Assembly: GCA_020355065.1 (NCBI GenBank)
Contig: CP070656.1
Location: 2,698,599 to 2,734,399, forward strand
Origin: Fidelibacterota bacterium
Lineage (GTDB): Bacteria > Fidelibacterota > Marinisomatia > SCGC-AAA003-L08 > TS1B11
Reading direction: 5' to 3'
Length of the DNA: 35,801 nucleotides
The position numbers and the translations under genes were made by a program. The notes below the pieces were generated by a model that searched no databases, was not told the origin of the DNA, and saw nothing but the letters and a program-made list of their open reading frames with translations. Within the stretch, counting starts at the first letter, position 1. Each line of letters starts with the position of its first letter. Shown here in pieces: positions 17,076-25,728 of this stretch.

Positions 17076-18899
17076 TCAATCATGCCACTTGGATATCTCC
17101 ACACCGGCGATGATCATCGATCCTAATCCACGCGGATCGTGGTCAAAGGTAGGCCGGTCGTAGTAAAATTGAAAATCTTCCCCTATCCCGGTACCGCGGC
17201 AGATCCCATGGACGGTTCCGTCGGCCTCTACCTTCCCGGAGAGGGCTTCCCACCCTTTCAGCGCAATGGACCGATAAGCATCGTCCAACCACCCAAGCTG
17301 CACTCCCCGCGCCATGGCCAGTACGAACATGCTGGTGCAGGATGTTTCCTCATAGGATTGGGGGTGGTCAAGGATCTGGTGCCACATACCGCTCTCTTGA
17401 TCCTGGTACCGCGTCAGGCCCGCCATGTGTTTGCGAAAGAGTTCCAAGATCAAGGCGTACTTGGGGTGATCCTCAGGTAGATGCTTCAGCGTTTCCGCTG
17501 TCGCCCAACTGACCCAGCCGTTGGCGCGCCCCCAGAAAGCGATGGATCGTTCACCGGTGGGCTCAAACCAGCCGTGCTTGTACAAACCGGTCTCTTCTAC
17601 GAAAAGCAGGTCAGCGAAGTTGACCACTTGCCGTGCGGCATCATCGTAGTACGATGGATCACCCGTCAGTTGCCCCATGCGCAGGAGGTAGGGCACGCTC
17701 ATGAACAGGTCATCAGCCCAGACGGTGTAGGGGACGGGCTCCGGCCGGCAGAACGTACCGTTTTCCAGCCGGACCTGCTGATGCGTGATATAATCCGCCA
17801 CCGGGTAGACAATCTCTTCATAGGCTGCCGTTTGATCACGGATGGATAGCTCCAGAAACGGCAGCGCTGGTGCGCCGGTATCATCGAGCATCGTGCGCCT
17901 GAAGAGTCGATGGAAACTACCCCGGAACGCATGCAGCTCGGTGTACTGCCACTGAAAGTACGCGTAATGCTCCATGATGAAATCACAGTAGCGCTGGACG
18001 AAGTCCCGGTAGCGGTTATCCCCGGTGGCATCCGCCAAGGCCAGGATGCTCCGCATGGTCGCACCATGTGAGTAGTGCCAGTCGTTATAAGCCCAGCGCG
18101 GGTAGTCGCTGGTCAACTTCCACAGCCGGGACTGCACCGGTGTGACCCAGGTATACCCGTTCAGGTTCTCTTCGTGAACTTCCCCAGAGAGAAAGTCCAC
18201 CTCGATCTTAAAGGGACGGTCCAGCATTGCAGTAAGGGAGCTGCCTTCAGCTGCCAGAAAAGGTCCCAGGCAAAGCCATTGAGTTTCGGCCGGTTCGATA
18301 GCGACGGATTCCTGCGTGAAGGAAACGGCCCTTTCCAGATCACCGTCGGGATTAATGGGGCGCAGGAAGAAGATCCAGGGGTGATCTTGGGCGGCGACCT
18401 TCACCAGAATAGGATTGGTGCCCGTACGTAGCTTAACCGAAAACGTGTCCTGAAAGGCAAAGCGATCGTAGGCGATTTCGGTTAATTCAGGTTTTCTGCG
18501 CTCATTCCAGCGATAAGCCAGGCTGCTGTTGAGGAAAACCTTGATACCGTCGCCGGCACTGACCCCGAATGTGATGGTAGTGTCATGATCGCTCACCACA
18601 TTGCTGAGAGCGTACCCGACACCCGGGCCGTCGGTTCCGAACATCCGGCGGAAATCGACCAGCTCCACCCCCAGAATCCCTTCCTGGGGCACAGACTCAA
18701 ACTCGAAGGTTGTCCCTTCGATAACCTTGTCGGCTATCGCGGTGGCGATCTCGAGCGGTGTCCGGGTAGGTTCTGATCCCGTACAGGCGGGTAAGATCCA
18801 CAGCCAGAGTAGCATGCTGCTCAGAGGTAATAGCCCAACCATAGGCCTAAGGGACCATCCCAGCTTCAGGCGTGAAGAAAGCAGATGAGCAATTCGCAT
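17076..18899 (-). CDS. GH105-like unsaturated uronyl hydrolase (lipoprotein with N-terminal accessory domain)
   Basis: 607 residues. The lipoprotein signal ends LWLWILPAC (Cys 39). Residues ~45-260 are a beta-rich accessory domain containing an ITFGVSAGDGIKVFLNSSLA stretch like those of sugar-binding PA14-like folds. Residues ~270-607 are an (alpha/alpha)6 barrel with GH105 landmarks: YTVWADDLFMSVPYLLRMG (DD 396-397), GLYKHGWFE (His 442), FWGRANGW (456-462), MWHQILD and the closing GLGSMIIAGVE. GH105/GH88 enzymes hydrate the 4,5-double bond of delta-4,5-uronyl ends made by polysaccharide lyases and so release a 5-keto uronate. This implies that a lyase acts in the same pathway, possibly one of the toroid proteins next to it. 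GH88 is the alternative family. The lipid anchor puts it in the periplasm or at the surface. The start has only a weak ribosome site. Confidence 0.85.
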   Translation of the reverse strand: MRIAHLLSSRLKLGWSLRPMVGLLPLSSMLLWLWILPACTGSEPTRTPLEIATAIADKVIEGTTFEFESVPQEGILGVELVDFRRMFGTDGPGVGYALSNVVSDHDTTITFGVSAGDGIKVFLNSSLAYRWNERRKPELTEIAYDRFAFQDTFSVKLRTGTNPILVKVAAQDHPWIFFLRPINPDGDLERAVSFTQESVAIEPAETQWLCLGPFLAAEGSSLTAMLDRPFKIEVDFLSGEVHEENLNGYTWVTPVQSRLWKLTSDYPRWAYNDWHYSHGATMRSILALADATGDNRYRDFVQRYCDFIMEHYAYFQWQYTELHAFRGSFHRLFRRTMLDDTGAPALPFLELSIRDQTAAYEEIVYPVADYITHQQVRLENGTFCRPEPVPYTVWADDLFMSVPYLLRMGQLTGDPSYYDDAARQVVNFADLLFVEETGLYKHGWFEPTGERSIAFWGRANGWVSWATAETLKHLPEDHPKYALILELFRKHMAGLTRYQDQESGMWHQILDHPQSYEETSCTSMFVLAMARGVQLGWLDDAYRSIALKGWEALSGKVEADGTVHGICRGTGIGEDFQFYYDRPTFDHDPRGLGSMIIAGVEISKWHD

Positions 18900-18952
18900 G
18901 GTTCGGGTATCCAGAGTGTGTGATTATTGGATATTACGCGTGTACGAAATAC

Positions 18953-18973
18953 CGATGTGCCAATGGCACATCG
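18953..18973. promoter_or_regulatory. Perfect 21-bp palindrome between symporter and GH105-like gene; candidate operator
   Basis: Arms CGATGTGCCA (18953-18962) and TGGCACATCG (18964-18973) flank one central A. A one-base loop cannot form a good hairpin and no T-run follows, so a protein-binding site is more likely than a terminator. It lies 5 nt past the symporter stop and ~54 nt before the GH105-like start. The TGCCA/TGGCA half-sites recall those at 28953-28968. Confidence 0.5.
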
Positions 18974-18978
18974 TCAAT

Positions 18979-20691
18979 CTAGGCACCCACGATTGAAAAG
19001 AGCCACATCATCACGATGAAGAACAAGACGATGCCCGCTCCTGAGAGGAAACCCAGGATATCGGTTCTGTAGCGCGACCAGGAAAATTTCTTCGGCAGGG
19101 AGAGGAGATCGACGATCAGCAGCCCATCCTCACCCTCATGGCTGAAGAGCCACTTCACAATCCATGACTTCTTCGAATCCACTGCCTTCTTGCTCTGGGA
19201 TAATCCCTCGAGTTTAATCTCGATATTCACGTCCCTCAGCCTCTGTTCCTCGCCAACCGGAGTATTCAGCAAGGTGTAGAATTTACGCAGCTGTCCCTCC
19301 GGTTCTGAGCGCGTGAATCGGCTCACCACTACCATGACCACCAGTCCGACTGGCAGGTAGGCCGCGATTTGATACTGAACGGGAAGGTCGAGCTGGAACT
19401 GGACGTATAACGACACCGCCACCATGCTTAGGGTGCTCACCAACGCGCCGTAGCGGTTCGCCCGTTTCCACATGACACCCAGCCAGAATGCGATCCCGAG
19501 ATAGGCAGTGACCTTCCACACTTCCATCAAGCCCTGCACCACGCTGGGGAAATTGAAAGCGAAGAACAAACCACCGGCCACGATGAATAGGGAGGTAACC
19601 CGTCCCACACGCAGCAGGGTTTTATCGGAGGCAGTCTTGTTAAAGTAGGGCAGGTAGATGTTGCGTGTGAACAGCGCTGCGGCGTGGACCATGAAAGCAT
19701 CGCAGGTGGACATGACGGCGGCGGTCATGGCCGCGATCATCAAGCCCACCAGTCCCACCGGCAGCAGGTTTTTGGCGGCCAGCCCGAAGGCCAACTCCCG
19801 CTCTTCAAATCCCAGGCCCGGATAAAGAAAGGCCGCGAACACGCCGATGAAAGCCCATCCCATGGTGGCGAACCGCTTGAGGAAATTACCGTAGGTCCAA
19901 CCGGTCCGGCAGGCGATCTCCGTTTTGCCCGAGCCGCCAATAGCCATATGATGGGGCTGCACCACCACTCCTACCAGTCCGTTAATGACGATCATGATAA
20001 TGAAGAACAGCGTGACCTCATGGGGTGCCACCAGGCTGAACATGTGTTCCGGCAGGCCCTCATGGAAAGCACTCATGCCGCCGGCCGCCGAGATCGCAAA
20101 GGGGATCAGCATAAATGACATTACCAGGATCAGCACGCCCTGGATCAGGTCGGTGATTACTGCCGCTACCAACCCGCCGGCCAGGCCGTAGATCACAAAC
20201 ATTACCGTGGCCACCAGGATGGTCGGCTCTTCAGGTATGGTGCCTCCGGTGAGCCCCTCGATGGTCACACCCGTCCCCTTGAGCATGATACCGATATCCA
20301 TGCAGAAATACACGATTCCCATCACCGTATACAGGATCGCTAGAGTGGAACCGTAGCGCTCCTGGAAGAAATCGGCCATGGTGACGTAGCGGAGCCGGCG
20401 GTAGATGGGCGCGATGATCCAATAGAACGGGGTGGAAAACAGCCACATCCACTGATACCAGATCCCGGCCAAGCCGGTGGTGTAGGAAGCTCCCGCGACC
20501 GAAACCGGCTGGTCGGTGTGTGTCCCGGCGCCAAAAGCTTGGGCTACCATCAGGATCTTCCCGAAACGGCGGTTCGCCATGAAAAAGTCACTCGATGAGG
20601 CGATCTGCTTGTGCGTCCAGAATCCAAGGATCACGATACCGACGAAGTACGTCAGCAGAACGATCAGGTCCAGTGGTGCTATCCCAAGCAT
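18979..20691 (-). CDS. SSS-family sodium/solute symporter
   Basis: A 570-residue polytopic protein of the solute:sodium symporter family. It has the first-helix region LDLIVLLTYFVGIVILGFWT followed by SSSDFFMANRR, the GAGTHTDQPVSVAGASYTTG loop, TMADFFQERYG, and the YGLAGGLVAAVITDLIQGV segment in the middle of the protein. The MIAAMTAAVMSTCDAFMVHA stretch contains the Na2-site Ser/Thr region. About 13-14 helices are visible, with a long polar stretch (~435-525) before a last C-terminal helix. Family members take up sugars, uronates, sialic acid or small acids with Na+. Its place between beta-glucuronidase and the GH105-like gene suggests a uronic-acid-containing mono- or disaccharide (inference). 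Start ATG 20691 has only a distant GGAAGG. Confidence 0.9.
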   Translation of the reverse strand: MLGIAPLDLIVLLTYFVGIVILGFWTHKQIASSSDFFMANRRFGKILMVAQAFGAGTHTDQPVSVAGASYTTGLAGIWYQWMWLFSTPFYWIIAPIYRRLRYVTMADFFQERYGSTLAILYTVMGIVYFCMDIGIMLKGTGVTIEGLTGGTIPEEPTILVATVMFVIYGLAGGLVAAVITDLIQGVLILVMSFMLIPFAISAAGGMSAFHEGLPEHMFSLVAPHEVTLFFIIMIVINGLVGVVVQPHHMAIGGSGKTEIACRTGWTYGNFLKRFATMGWAFIGVFAAFLYPGLGFEERELAFGLAAKNLLPVGLVGLMIAAMTAAVMSTCDAFMVHAAALFTRNIYLPYFNKTASDKTLLRVGRVTSLFIVAGGLFFAFNFPSVVQGLMEVWKVTAYLGIAFWLGVMWKRANRYGALVSTLSMVAVSLYVQFQLDLPVQYQIAAYLPVGLVVMVVVSRFTRSEPEGQLRKFYTLLNTPVGEEQRLRDVNIEIKLEGLSQSKKAVDSKKSWIVKWLFSHEGEDGLLIVDLLSLPKKFSWSRYRTDILGFLSGAGIVLFFIVMMWLFSIVGA

Positions 20692-20741
20692 GGTGTCTGC
20701 TTAGCCTTCCATTTCAATAAGACGATTCTGGGTGTACGGAA

Positions 20742-22547
20742 CTACGATCCGGACTTCTCACCGGGAATTGATTTCGAGCACCAACGGTCACGAATGGCGA
20801 ATGCTACCTGCTTCGGCTCACGTTGACGATTGAAAACTCCCTTCTTGTTCAGAATAATCCGCCGGTGGTGCTGGGCGGTCCTGAAATCGGCGAAGTTCCA
20901 GATGTGCTCTCCGATCATAAAAGGCAGGGAATCGATGACCTTAAAATATTCTGCCAGGAGCAGACTCTGGTACTCCTCAGTGAACATCTGAGGATACGTG
21001 GCATGTTGGCCTTCGATGGTGTCTGCGCCGAATTCGGACAATAGAATAGGTTTCCCGTAGCGTTTGTACAAGCCCTCCAGTTCACTCTTCAGCTGCACAA
21101 CAGCTTCATCGACCTTGACCGGGATCTCGTACCATCCCCAATAGCGGTTGACGGAAATAAAATCGGAATAGAGGTAGGCCGGATCCACATCCCTGGTCTG
21201 TACACAGGTCGGAAGAGTAATCGGACGGGAATCATCCAGTTCTCTGGTATGTTGGAATATATCCTTCCAGTATCCGATCCCTTTCTCGGTGACGGCTTCC
21301 GCTTCTCCCCAGATCCCGGCTTCATTACCTACACTCCACGCGATGACGGAGGGATGGTTCCGGTCGCGAGTGATCAGTTCGGTCAACGCCTGCTTGTGCT
21401 GTTGCAGGGTCTGATCGGTAGCGTACTTCAGATTGAGACTCACAGCAGGTACTTCATCAACGACCAGGAATCCCATCTGGTCAGCCAGCTGCATGAGCTC
21501 GTCAGCGTACGGGTAGTGGGAGGTGCGGAACGAGTTAGCACCGATCCAGTTCATCAGCTGGAAATCCTTCACCACCAGGGGATAGGAGAATCCCTTTCCC
21601 AGAACGGGAAAATCCTCATGCTTCCCGAATCCCTGGAGGAATACCGGTTTCCCGTTCAGGAGCAATTCCTTGCCCTCGACAGTAATTTCCCGGATGCCCA
21701 CCTCGAGTTGGTATTCATCCAATAAGGTATCCCCATCCCTCAAGCTGAGGTGTAGCCGATAGAGGTGGGGGGACTCGGGTGACCAGAACCTGCATTCAGG
21801 TATCTGCATCTCTCCGGTGCAGGAGAGGTCGCCCTGTGCGACTTCTTGCGAAGCGATGGATCGGTCGCCGTCCCCTAAGACTGCCTTGATCGCGGCTCCC
21901 GGCATCTCTTCTGACAAAGTCGCTGCGAACTTGAGCTGACCGGCTTTTTCAACGATCCGGGTCTGCACGCGAATAGCACTGATATACTGGGGTGGCAGGG
22001 CCAAGAGTTTCACTGGACGGGGAATACCACCGTAGGGGAAGAAATCGAAATTGGCCGGAGGGAAGGTTTGATCGCGCTCCTTCCCGAAATCCGCGTAATC
22101 CTCCTCGCTGACACCTTGGGGGATCGTATCATGGCTCAAGACATTGTTCGCCCTGACAACCAGGACGTTCTCACCTTCCCATTGTACCAGATCAGTGATA
22201 TCGAGCTCGAAAGGCAGGAAGCCACCGCGATGTTCGCCGGCAGATTCGCCGTTCACCCATACGGTTGCATGGTGATCCACCGAGCCGAATCTGAGTATTA
22301 GCTTTCGACCAGTCCAAAAAGTGGGTAGCGTGAAATGCGTCTGGTACCAGACCGAGCCGATGTAGTTCATAAGCCCCAGCTCAGAGAGCTGCTCATTCCA
22401 GCTGCCCGGTACTCCAGCACAGAGGTCGGTGGCGATACCGCGGGACCAACCATCCTCCAGCCCGCGTTCAGCTGCATCGACCTTTAAATCCCAGAAACCG
22501 GATAGATCCATCACGGTTCGGCAACGATTATTCTGTGGATAGAGCAT
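20742..22547 (-). CDS. uidA: Beta-glucuronidase, glycoside hydrolase family 2
   Basis: 601 residues, the usual length for bacterial GUS, with no signal peptide, so cytoplasmic. Domain order: jelly-roll sugar-binding (to ~180), Ig-like (~185-290), TIM barrel (~295-590). The catalytic acid/base is E409 in SVGNEAG and the nucleophile is E505 in LLSEFGADT. The NxK pair that recognises the glucuronate carboxylate is present as NKKGVFNRQREPK (N567, K569), close to N566/K568 of E. coli GUS. This makes beta-glucuronidase more likely than beta-galactosidase. It cleaves beta-D-glucuronides after uptake. An intact copy 50 nt before the symporter suggests an operon. The start lacks a good ribosome site. 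Confidence 0.9.
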   Translation of the reverse strand: MLYPQNNRCRTVMDLSGFWDLKVDAAERGLEDGWSRGIATDLCAGVPGSWNEQLSELGLMNYIGSVWYQTHFTLPTFWTGRKLILRFGSVDHHATVWVNGESAGEHRGGFLPFELDITDLVQWEGENVLVVRANNVLSHDTIPQGVSEEDYADFGKERDQTFPPANFDFFPYGGIPRPVKLLALPPQYISAIRVQTRIVEKAGQLKFAATLSEEMPGAAIKAVLGDGDRSIASQEVAQGDLSCTGEMQIPECRFWSPESPHLYRLHLSLRDGDTLLDEYQLEVGIREITVEGKELLLNGKPVFLQGFGKHEDFPVLGKGFSYPLVVKDFQLMNWIGANSFRTSHYPYADELMQLADQMGFLVVDEVPAVSLNLKYATDQTLQQHKQALTELITRDRNHPSVIAWSVGNEAGIWGEAEAVTEKGIGYWKDIFQHTRELDDSRPITLPTCVQTRDVDPAYLYSDFISVNRYWGWYEIPVKVDEAVVQLKSELEGLYKRYGKPILLSEFGADTIEGQHATYPQMFTEEYQSLLLAEYFKVIDSLPFMIGEHIWNFADFRTAQHHRRIILNKKGVFNRQREPKQVAFAIRDRWCSKSIPGEKSGS

Positions 22548-22569
22548 AATAGTGATATCTTGGAATTTT

Positions 22570-22672
22570 AGTTAGTATGAATTCGCTCGGGGCGATCCAG
22601 GTCCAGTGAGGGGGCAGCCGGGGATTCAAGGTCAATCCTGTGCTGTCTTCGGTACATTGTAGTAGGTTGAGT
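22570..22672 (-). pseudogene. Possible C-terminal remnant of a glycosidase between regulator and GH2 gene
   Basis: In the 125-nt gap one minus-strand frame reads VELNLLQCTEDSTGLTLNPR then LPPHWTWIAPSEF. The GLxLNPRLPPxW pattern is common near the C-terminus of several (alpha/alpha)-barrel glycosidases (GH78-, GH94- or GDE-type). The frame runs on to a stop at 22528 inside the GH2 gene and has no complete domain, so it would be a leftover of a deleted gene. The match is short and may be chance. Confidence 0.3.
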
Positions 22673-23827
22673 TCAACGCAACACATTGACATCAGCGCTA
22701 GTGGCTCTCGATGATTCATCCACCGGATTTCGCCGGGCACCACACGATTCACGAACGACCAGCCTTGGTTCCAGGAACGTGCGTGTCACTTCTTCATCCC
22801 CCTCGATCTTTCTGATGAGAGTTTCCAGCGCAGCTATACCGATTCTTCTCGTCGGTTGATGGATCGTCGTAAGCGGCACGGGTGCGTGTAAGTCCCGCTC
22901 GATATCATCGAAACCGACAATGGATATATCATCGGGTACCCTCAATCCTTGCGAGAGCACAGCCGCCTCAAAACCCAGTGCCGAAAGATCGTTGTAGGCA
23001 AATAATGCATCAGGTCTTCGATTCAGTCCGGCGATATGCAGACCGACTTGGTACCCACCTTTGTAATGATCCGATTGGTATGGCATGGGTATCGGGTACA
23101 CAAAGTCTTCGTTAAGAGACCGGCCGTGCGTATCCAATGCTCGTACATATCCCTGCTGGCGCAATTCGCCGAGGACATTCCCCTCTTCACTATTCAGATA
23201 CCCGACCCGTTCATTTCCCAGGTTGATAAGATGCTCCGTAGCCAGATAGGCACCATGTTCGTGATCCGTTCCCACGTAGTTAACATCTTCATTCTGCACA
23301 AAGGATACCATTACGAAAGGAAATTTCTCTTTCTGGAGCTCCAGTATCTTTGGCGTGGCTCGATGTAAGTAGCTCATCGAGGCAATGATCATGCCGCTGA
23401 CCCCAAAATCACGAAGCCGGGAAATTTGGGTCTCTTCCCGCTCTTCGCGATCACGGCTGCTCGAGATCAGGAGGTTATAGCCAAGCTCCGAAAGCTTCTC
23501 TTCCACGCTGTGTACAATCAGCGAGAAAAAGGGATCCTTCAAATCCCGGAGTACCAGGCCGATGGTCTGTTGTGCTGCTGGATCGGTCGTCTTGCGTTTT
23601 TGGGCTACGAATACGCCTTTGCCTACCCGGCTGTACAAAAGGCCTGAATTGATCAATTCAGCTCTGGCTTGCTTGACCGTAAGCAAACTTACGCCATACT
23701 CCCGTGATAGTTCGTTCTGGGAGGGGATCTTATCACCCGGTTGTAGCTCTCCTGAGGAGATTTGCCGTTTGATATCAGCAATGATCTGGCGGTATAGTGG
23801 CGTGGGATTGTGGATATCAATGGCCAT
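22673..23827 (-). CDS. GntR-LacI hybrid transcriptional regulator (AraR-like)
   Basis: 384 residues. Residues ~8-77 are a GntR winged-helix domain (PLYRQIIADIKRQISSGELQ, PGDKIPSQNELSREYGVSLL, TVKQARAELINSGLLYSRVG). Residues ~88-365 are a LacI/periplasmic-binding-type ligand domain (QTIGLVLRDLKDPFFSLIVH, ERVGYLNSEEG, ALFAYNDLSALGFEAAV, DISIVGFDDIERD, PLTTIHQP). This architecture is that of AraR, a repressor released by a sugar. It stands between the beta-helix gene and the GH2 gene, so it is the probable local regulator. Candidate operators are the palindromes at 28746-28770 and 28953-28968. The C-terminal ~20 residues are poorly conserved and may be extended by local rearrangement next to the remnant downstream. 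Confidence 0.9.
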   Translation of the reverse strand: MAIDIHNPTPLYRQIIADIKRQISSGELQPGDKIPSQNELSREYGVSLLTVKQARAELINSGLLYSRVGKGVFVAQKRKTTDPAAQQTIGLVLRDLKDPFFSLIVHSVEEKLSELGYNLLISSSRDREEREETQISRLRDFGVSGMIIASMSYLHRATPKILELQKEKFPFVMVSFVQNEDVNYVGTDHEHGAYLATEHLINLGNERVGYLNSEEGNVLGELRQQGYVRALDTHGRSLNEDFVYPIPMPYQSDHYKGGYQVGLHIAGLNRRPDALFAYNDLSALGFEAAVLSQGLRVPDDISIVGFDDIERDLHAPVPLTTIHQPTRRIGIAALETLIRKIEGDEEVTRTFLEPRLVVRESCGARRNPVDESSRATSADVNVLR

Positions 23828-23944
23828 TATGGATCGGTCTATCTTCGAGTAATAGTAATTTTGTCATCTCTCCTCAGAAACTACTCGAGTGCCCGGTGTT
23901 GGTTTCTCCATCGAGAGCATTTGTAATATAATGAAGCGCGAAGC

Positions 23945-23984
23945 CACTGCTCCACCTCTCACGGAGAATAGGGGTGGAGCAGTG
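23945..23984 (-). terminator. 12-bp hairpin after the beta-helix gene
   Basis: CACTGCTCCACC (23945-23956) pairs perfectly with GGTGGAGCAGTG (23973-23984), with two further pairs possible at the inner end and a ~12-nt loop. It lies 26 nt past the stop of the beta-helix gene and before the regulator. The following minus-strand sequence is only moderately T-rich (GCTTCGCGCTTCATT), so termination may be partial, or the hairpin may protect the mRNA 3' end. Confidence 0.6.
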
Positions 23985-24010
23985 ACCTGTCGCCTTCTAT
24001 GAATGCTGTT

Positions 24011-25588
24011 CTAGCGCAGGAACAGCATCTTCCGTGTCTGAGTAAGTCCTTCTGCTTTCAGGCGGTAGAAGTACACACCGCTGCTTACCAAACTACCGGT
24101 AGCATCACGGCCGGTCCATTCTGCTGTATGAGTACCAGCTTCTTGGTGACCATACTCCAATCTTACGACCTCCTCACCCAACAGGTTGTATACCGTCAAT
24201 TGGATGCTAGCAGCATGGGGTAACTCATACTGGATCGTTGTCGCTGGATTGAACGGATTGGGATAGTTCTGTGACAAGCGATACGCTTCGGGAACCTGGA
24301 CTCCGCGATCTTCAACTGCCAGTAATTCCGGGAACCAGTTCAGGTCTCCCAAGGGCATACCTCCATCGCCTGCAGTGTAGGACGCCGTTGTGGTCGGATA
24401 GGAGAAATCCCAGGGCATGGTCCCAAAGCCAGGCTGACCAAATCGCATCACACCACCGCTATCAAAAGGTGATTGGTAGTCTGAATCACCATTGAATTCC
24501 TCCCACACGGTGGTGATGATACTCAGTGTAGTATCCATAAGAGGCCCATTGGTGAACGTAATAGCCTCACTGATCAATGTCGTCGTATCCGCCAGAGCCA
24601 GACCCACAGAATCGAACACGGCTCTCTGGACAACTGTAAAGCCCGTCACATTAAGGCTCGCATGAGCCGCGACAATCGCCGGATCCAGGAAGACGTTGTT
24701 ATTGCGGAATTCGACGGTTTGGGTCTCGCCCGCAGCCGTAAGCAAACCCGCAAGTTCTTCATGTACCACGGGCTCGATCCCCTCCATAATGGGACTGACC
24801 GTTGTCGCAAGAGAGGATTCGCCTAGAAATCCGGCATCAATGACGAGGTTATTGGTAAAGATGAGTGTACCGATCTGGTAATATTCATTTAATACAGTGC
24901 CGACATTGACGAAGGTATTGTGGTTAAACTTAAGGTACTTGACGTAGCCGGTATCGCCTGATCGCATGATTTTACTTATCAGGTTGTAGAAGGTGCAGTT
25001 CTCAACCACTATTGAATCAACCTTATTGCCCCGGCGGTCCAGCCCACGGCCGTTATCGACACTCCAGCTGAGAATGGAATTGGTGATATATACTTTCTGA
25101 TAATGAGAATCGAATCTGACAAAGGACTGGTGATCCCCATTTAGATGGCAATCATCGATGATGACCCGATTGCCTTCCCCCGAAACCCTGACAATATTCT
25201 TATCTGAAAATATTGAGCCTTCCTGATCTATATCTGTTAGATACAGCCCTTTCAGGGTCAGATCGCCCATCGGTTGGAAACAACGTGTTGCTACGCCACC
25301 GGAAATAATGCCCGGTACCAGTTTGGGCCGGTCGCCCTCGCCATCCTCAGCGACAATCGTCAGGTGGTATCCCGTGTGTGAGATGGTACCATCCAGGAGA
25401 TAATAAGCATCTGGCCCCCGCTCTAATTCAAAGATTACATTATCCGCTCCGCTCGCCGTGACAGCATCATTCAATGTGCCAAATCCCGGAGCGACTGGTA
25501 TTACCTGTTGGGCTTTTACTGCACTGCTAAATCCACCAATAACAATACACACCAGTATTGCTGTCATAACTTTTAGGCAAGTTCTCAT
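24011..25588 (-). CDS. Secreted parallel beta-helix protein with T9SS sorting domain; candidate lyase or glycan-binding protein
   Basis: 525 residues with signal peptide (MRTCLKVMTAILVCIVIGGF ... VKA). Residues ~30-300 show parallel beta-helix (pectate-lyase-like) coils: DLTLKGLYLTDIDQEG, NRVIIDDCHLNGDHQSFVRF, VYITNSILSWSVDNGRGLDR, SIVVENCTFYNL, LKFNHNTFVNVG, LIFTNNLVIDAG. The last ~85 residues are a T9SS type A sorting domain (QNYPNPFNPATTIQYELP ... LVSSGVYFYRLKAEG ... KMLFLR). Related helices are found in PL6-like and other secreted proteins of Bacteroidota glycan loci, but I cannot name catalytic residues. GGAGG is 7 nt before the ATG. It lies 140 nt after the TBDT on the same strand and probably hands material to it at the surface. 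Confidence 0.85.
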   Translation of the reverse strand: MRTCLKVMTAILVCIVIGGFSSAVKAQQVIPVAPGFGTLNDAVTASGADNVIFELERGPDAYYLLDGTISHTGYHLTIVAEDGEGDRPKLVPGIISGGVATRCFQPMGDLTLKGLYLTDIDQEGSIFSDKNIVRVSGEGNRVIIDDCHLNGDHQSFVRFDSHYQKVYITNSILSWSVDNGRGLDRRGNKVDSIVVENCTFYNLISKIMRSGDTGYVKYLKFNHNTFVNVGTVLNEYYQIGTLIFTNNLVIDAGFLGESSLATTVSPIMEGIEPVVHEELAGLLTAAGETQTVEFRNNNVFLDPAIVAAHASLNVTGFTVVQRAVFDSVGLALADTTTLISEAITFTNGPLMDTTLSIITTVWEEFNGDSDYQSPFDSGGVMRFGQPGFGTMPWDFSYPTTTASYTAGDGGMPLGDLNWFPELLAVEDRGVQVPEAYRLSQNYPNPFNPATTIQYELPHAASIQLTVYNLLGEEVVRLEYGHQEAGTHTAEWTGRDATGSLVSSGVYFYRLKAEGLTQTRKMLFLR

Positions 25589-25728
25589 TAGTGTTCCTCC
25601 ATTTATGAGTTGATCGTATCTCTATGATTCGCGAATGAAATTGTAACTGCCTGAATACAACCATTTAGGCCTATTGGCACCGATAGCATTGTGTCAGGAC
25701 TTGGGATGATGCTCATCACGGTGATTAC

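Noticed and set aside
22528-22752. A 74-residue minus-strand frame between regulator and GH2 as an intact small gene
   Set aside because: It starts inside the regulator, ends inside GH2 and has no ribosome site; only its middle part looks protein-like, so it is listed as a possible remnant.
23845-23888. Inverted repeat TCGAGTA ... TACTCGA upstream of the GntR-LacI gene
   Set aside because: The arms are only 7 bp with a 30-nt gap and include a common XhoI-like core; too weak to call an operator.
25627-25636. Palindrome ATTCGCGAAT upstream of the beta-helix gene
   Set aside because: Ten bases, expected by chance at this scale, with no partner site or promoter overlap.
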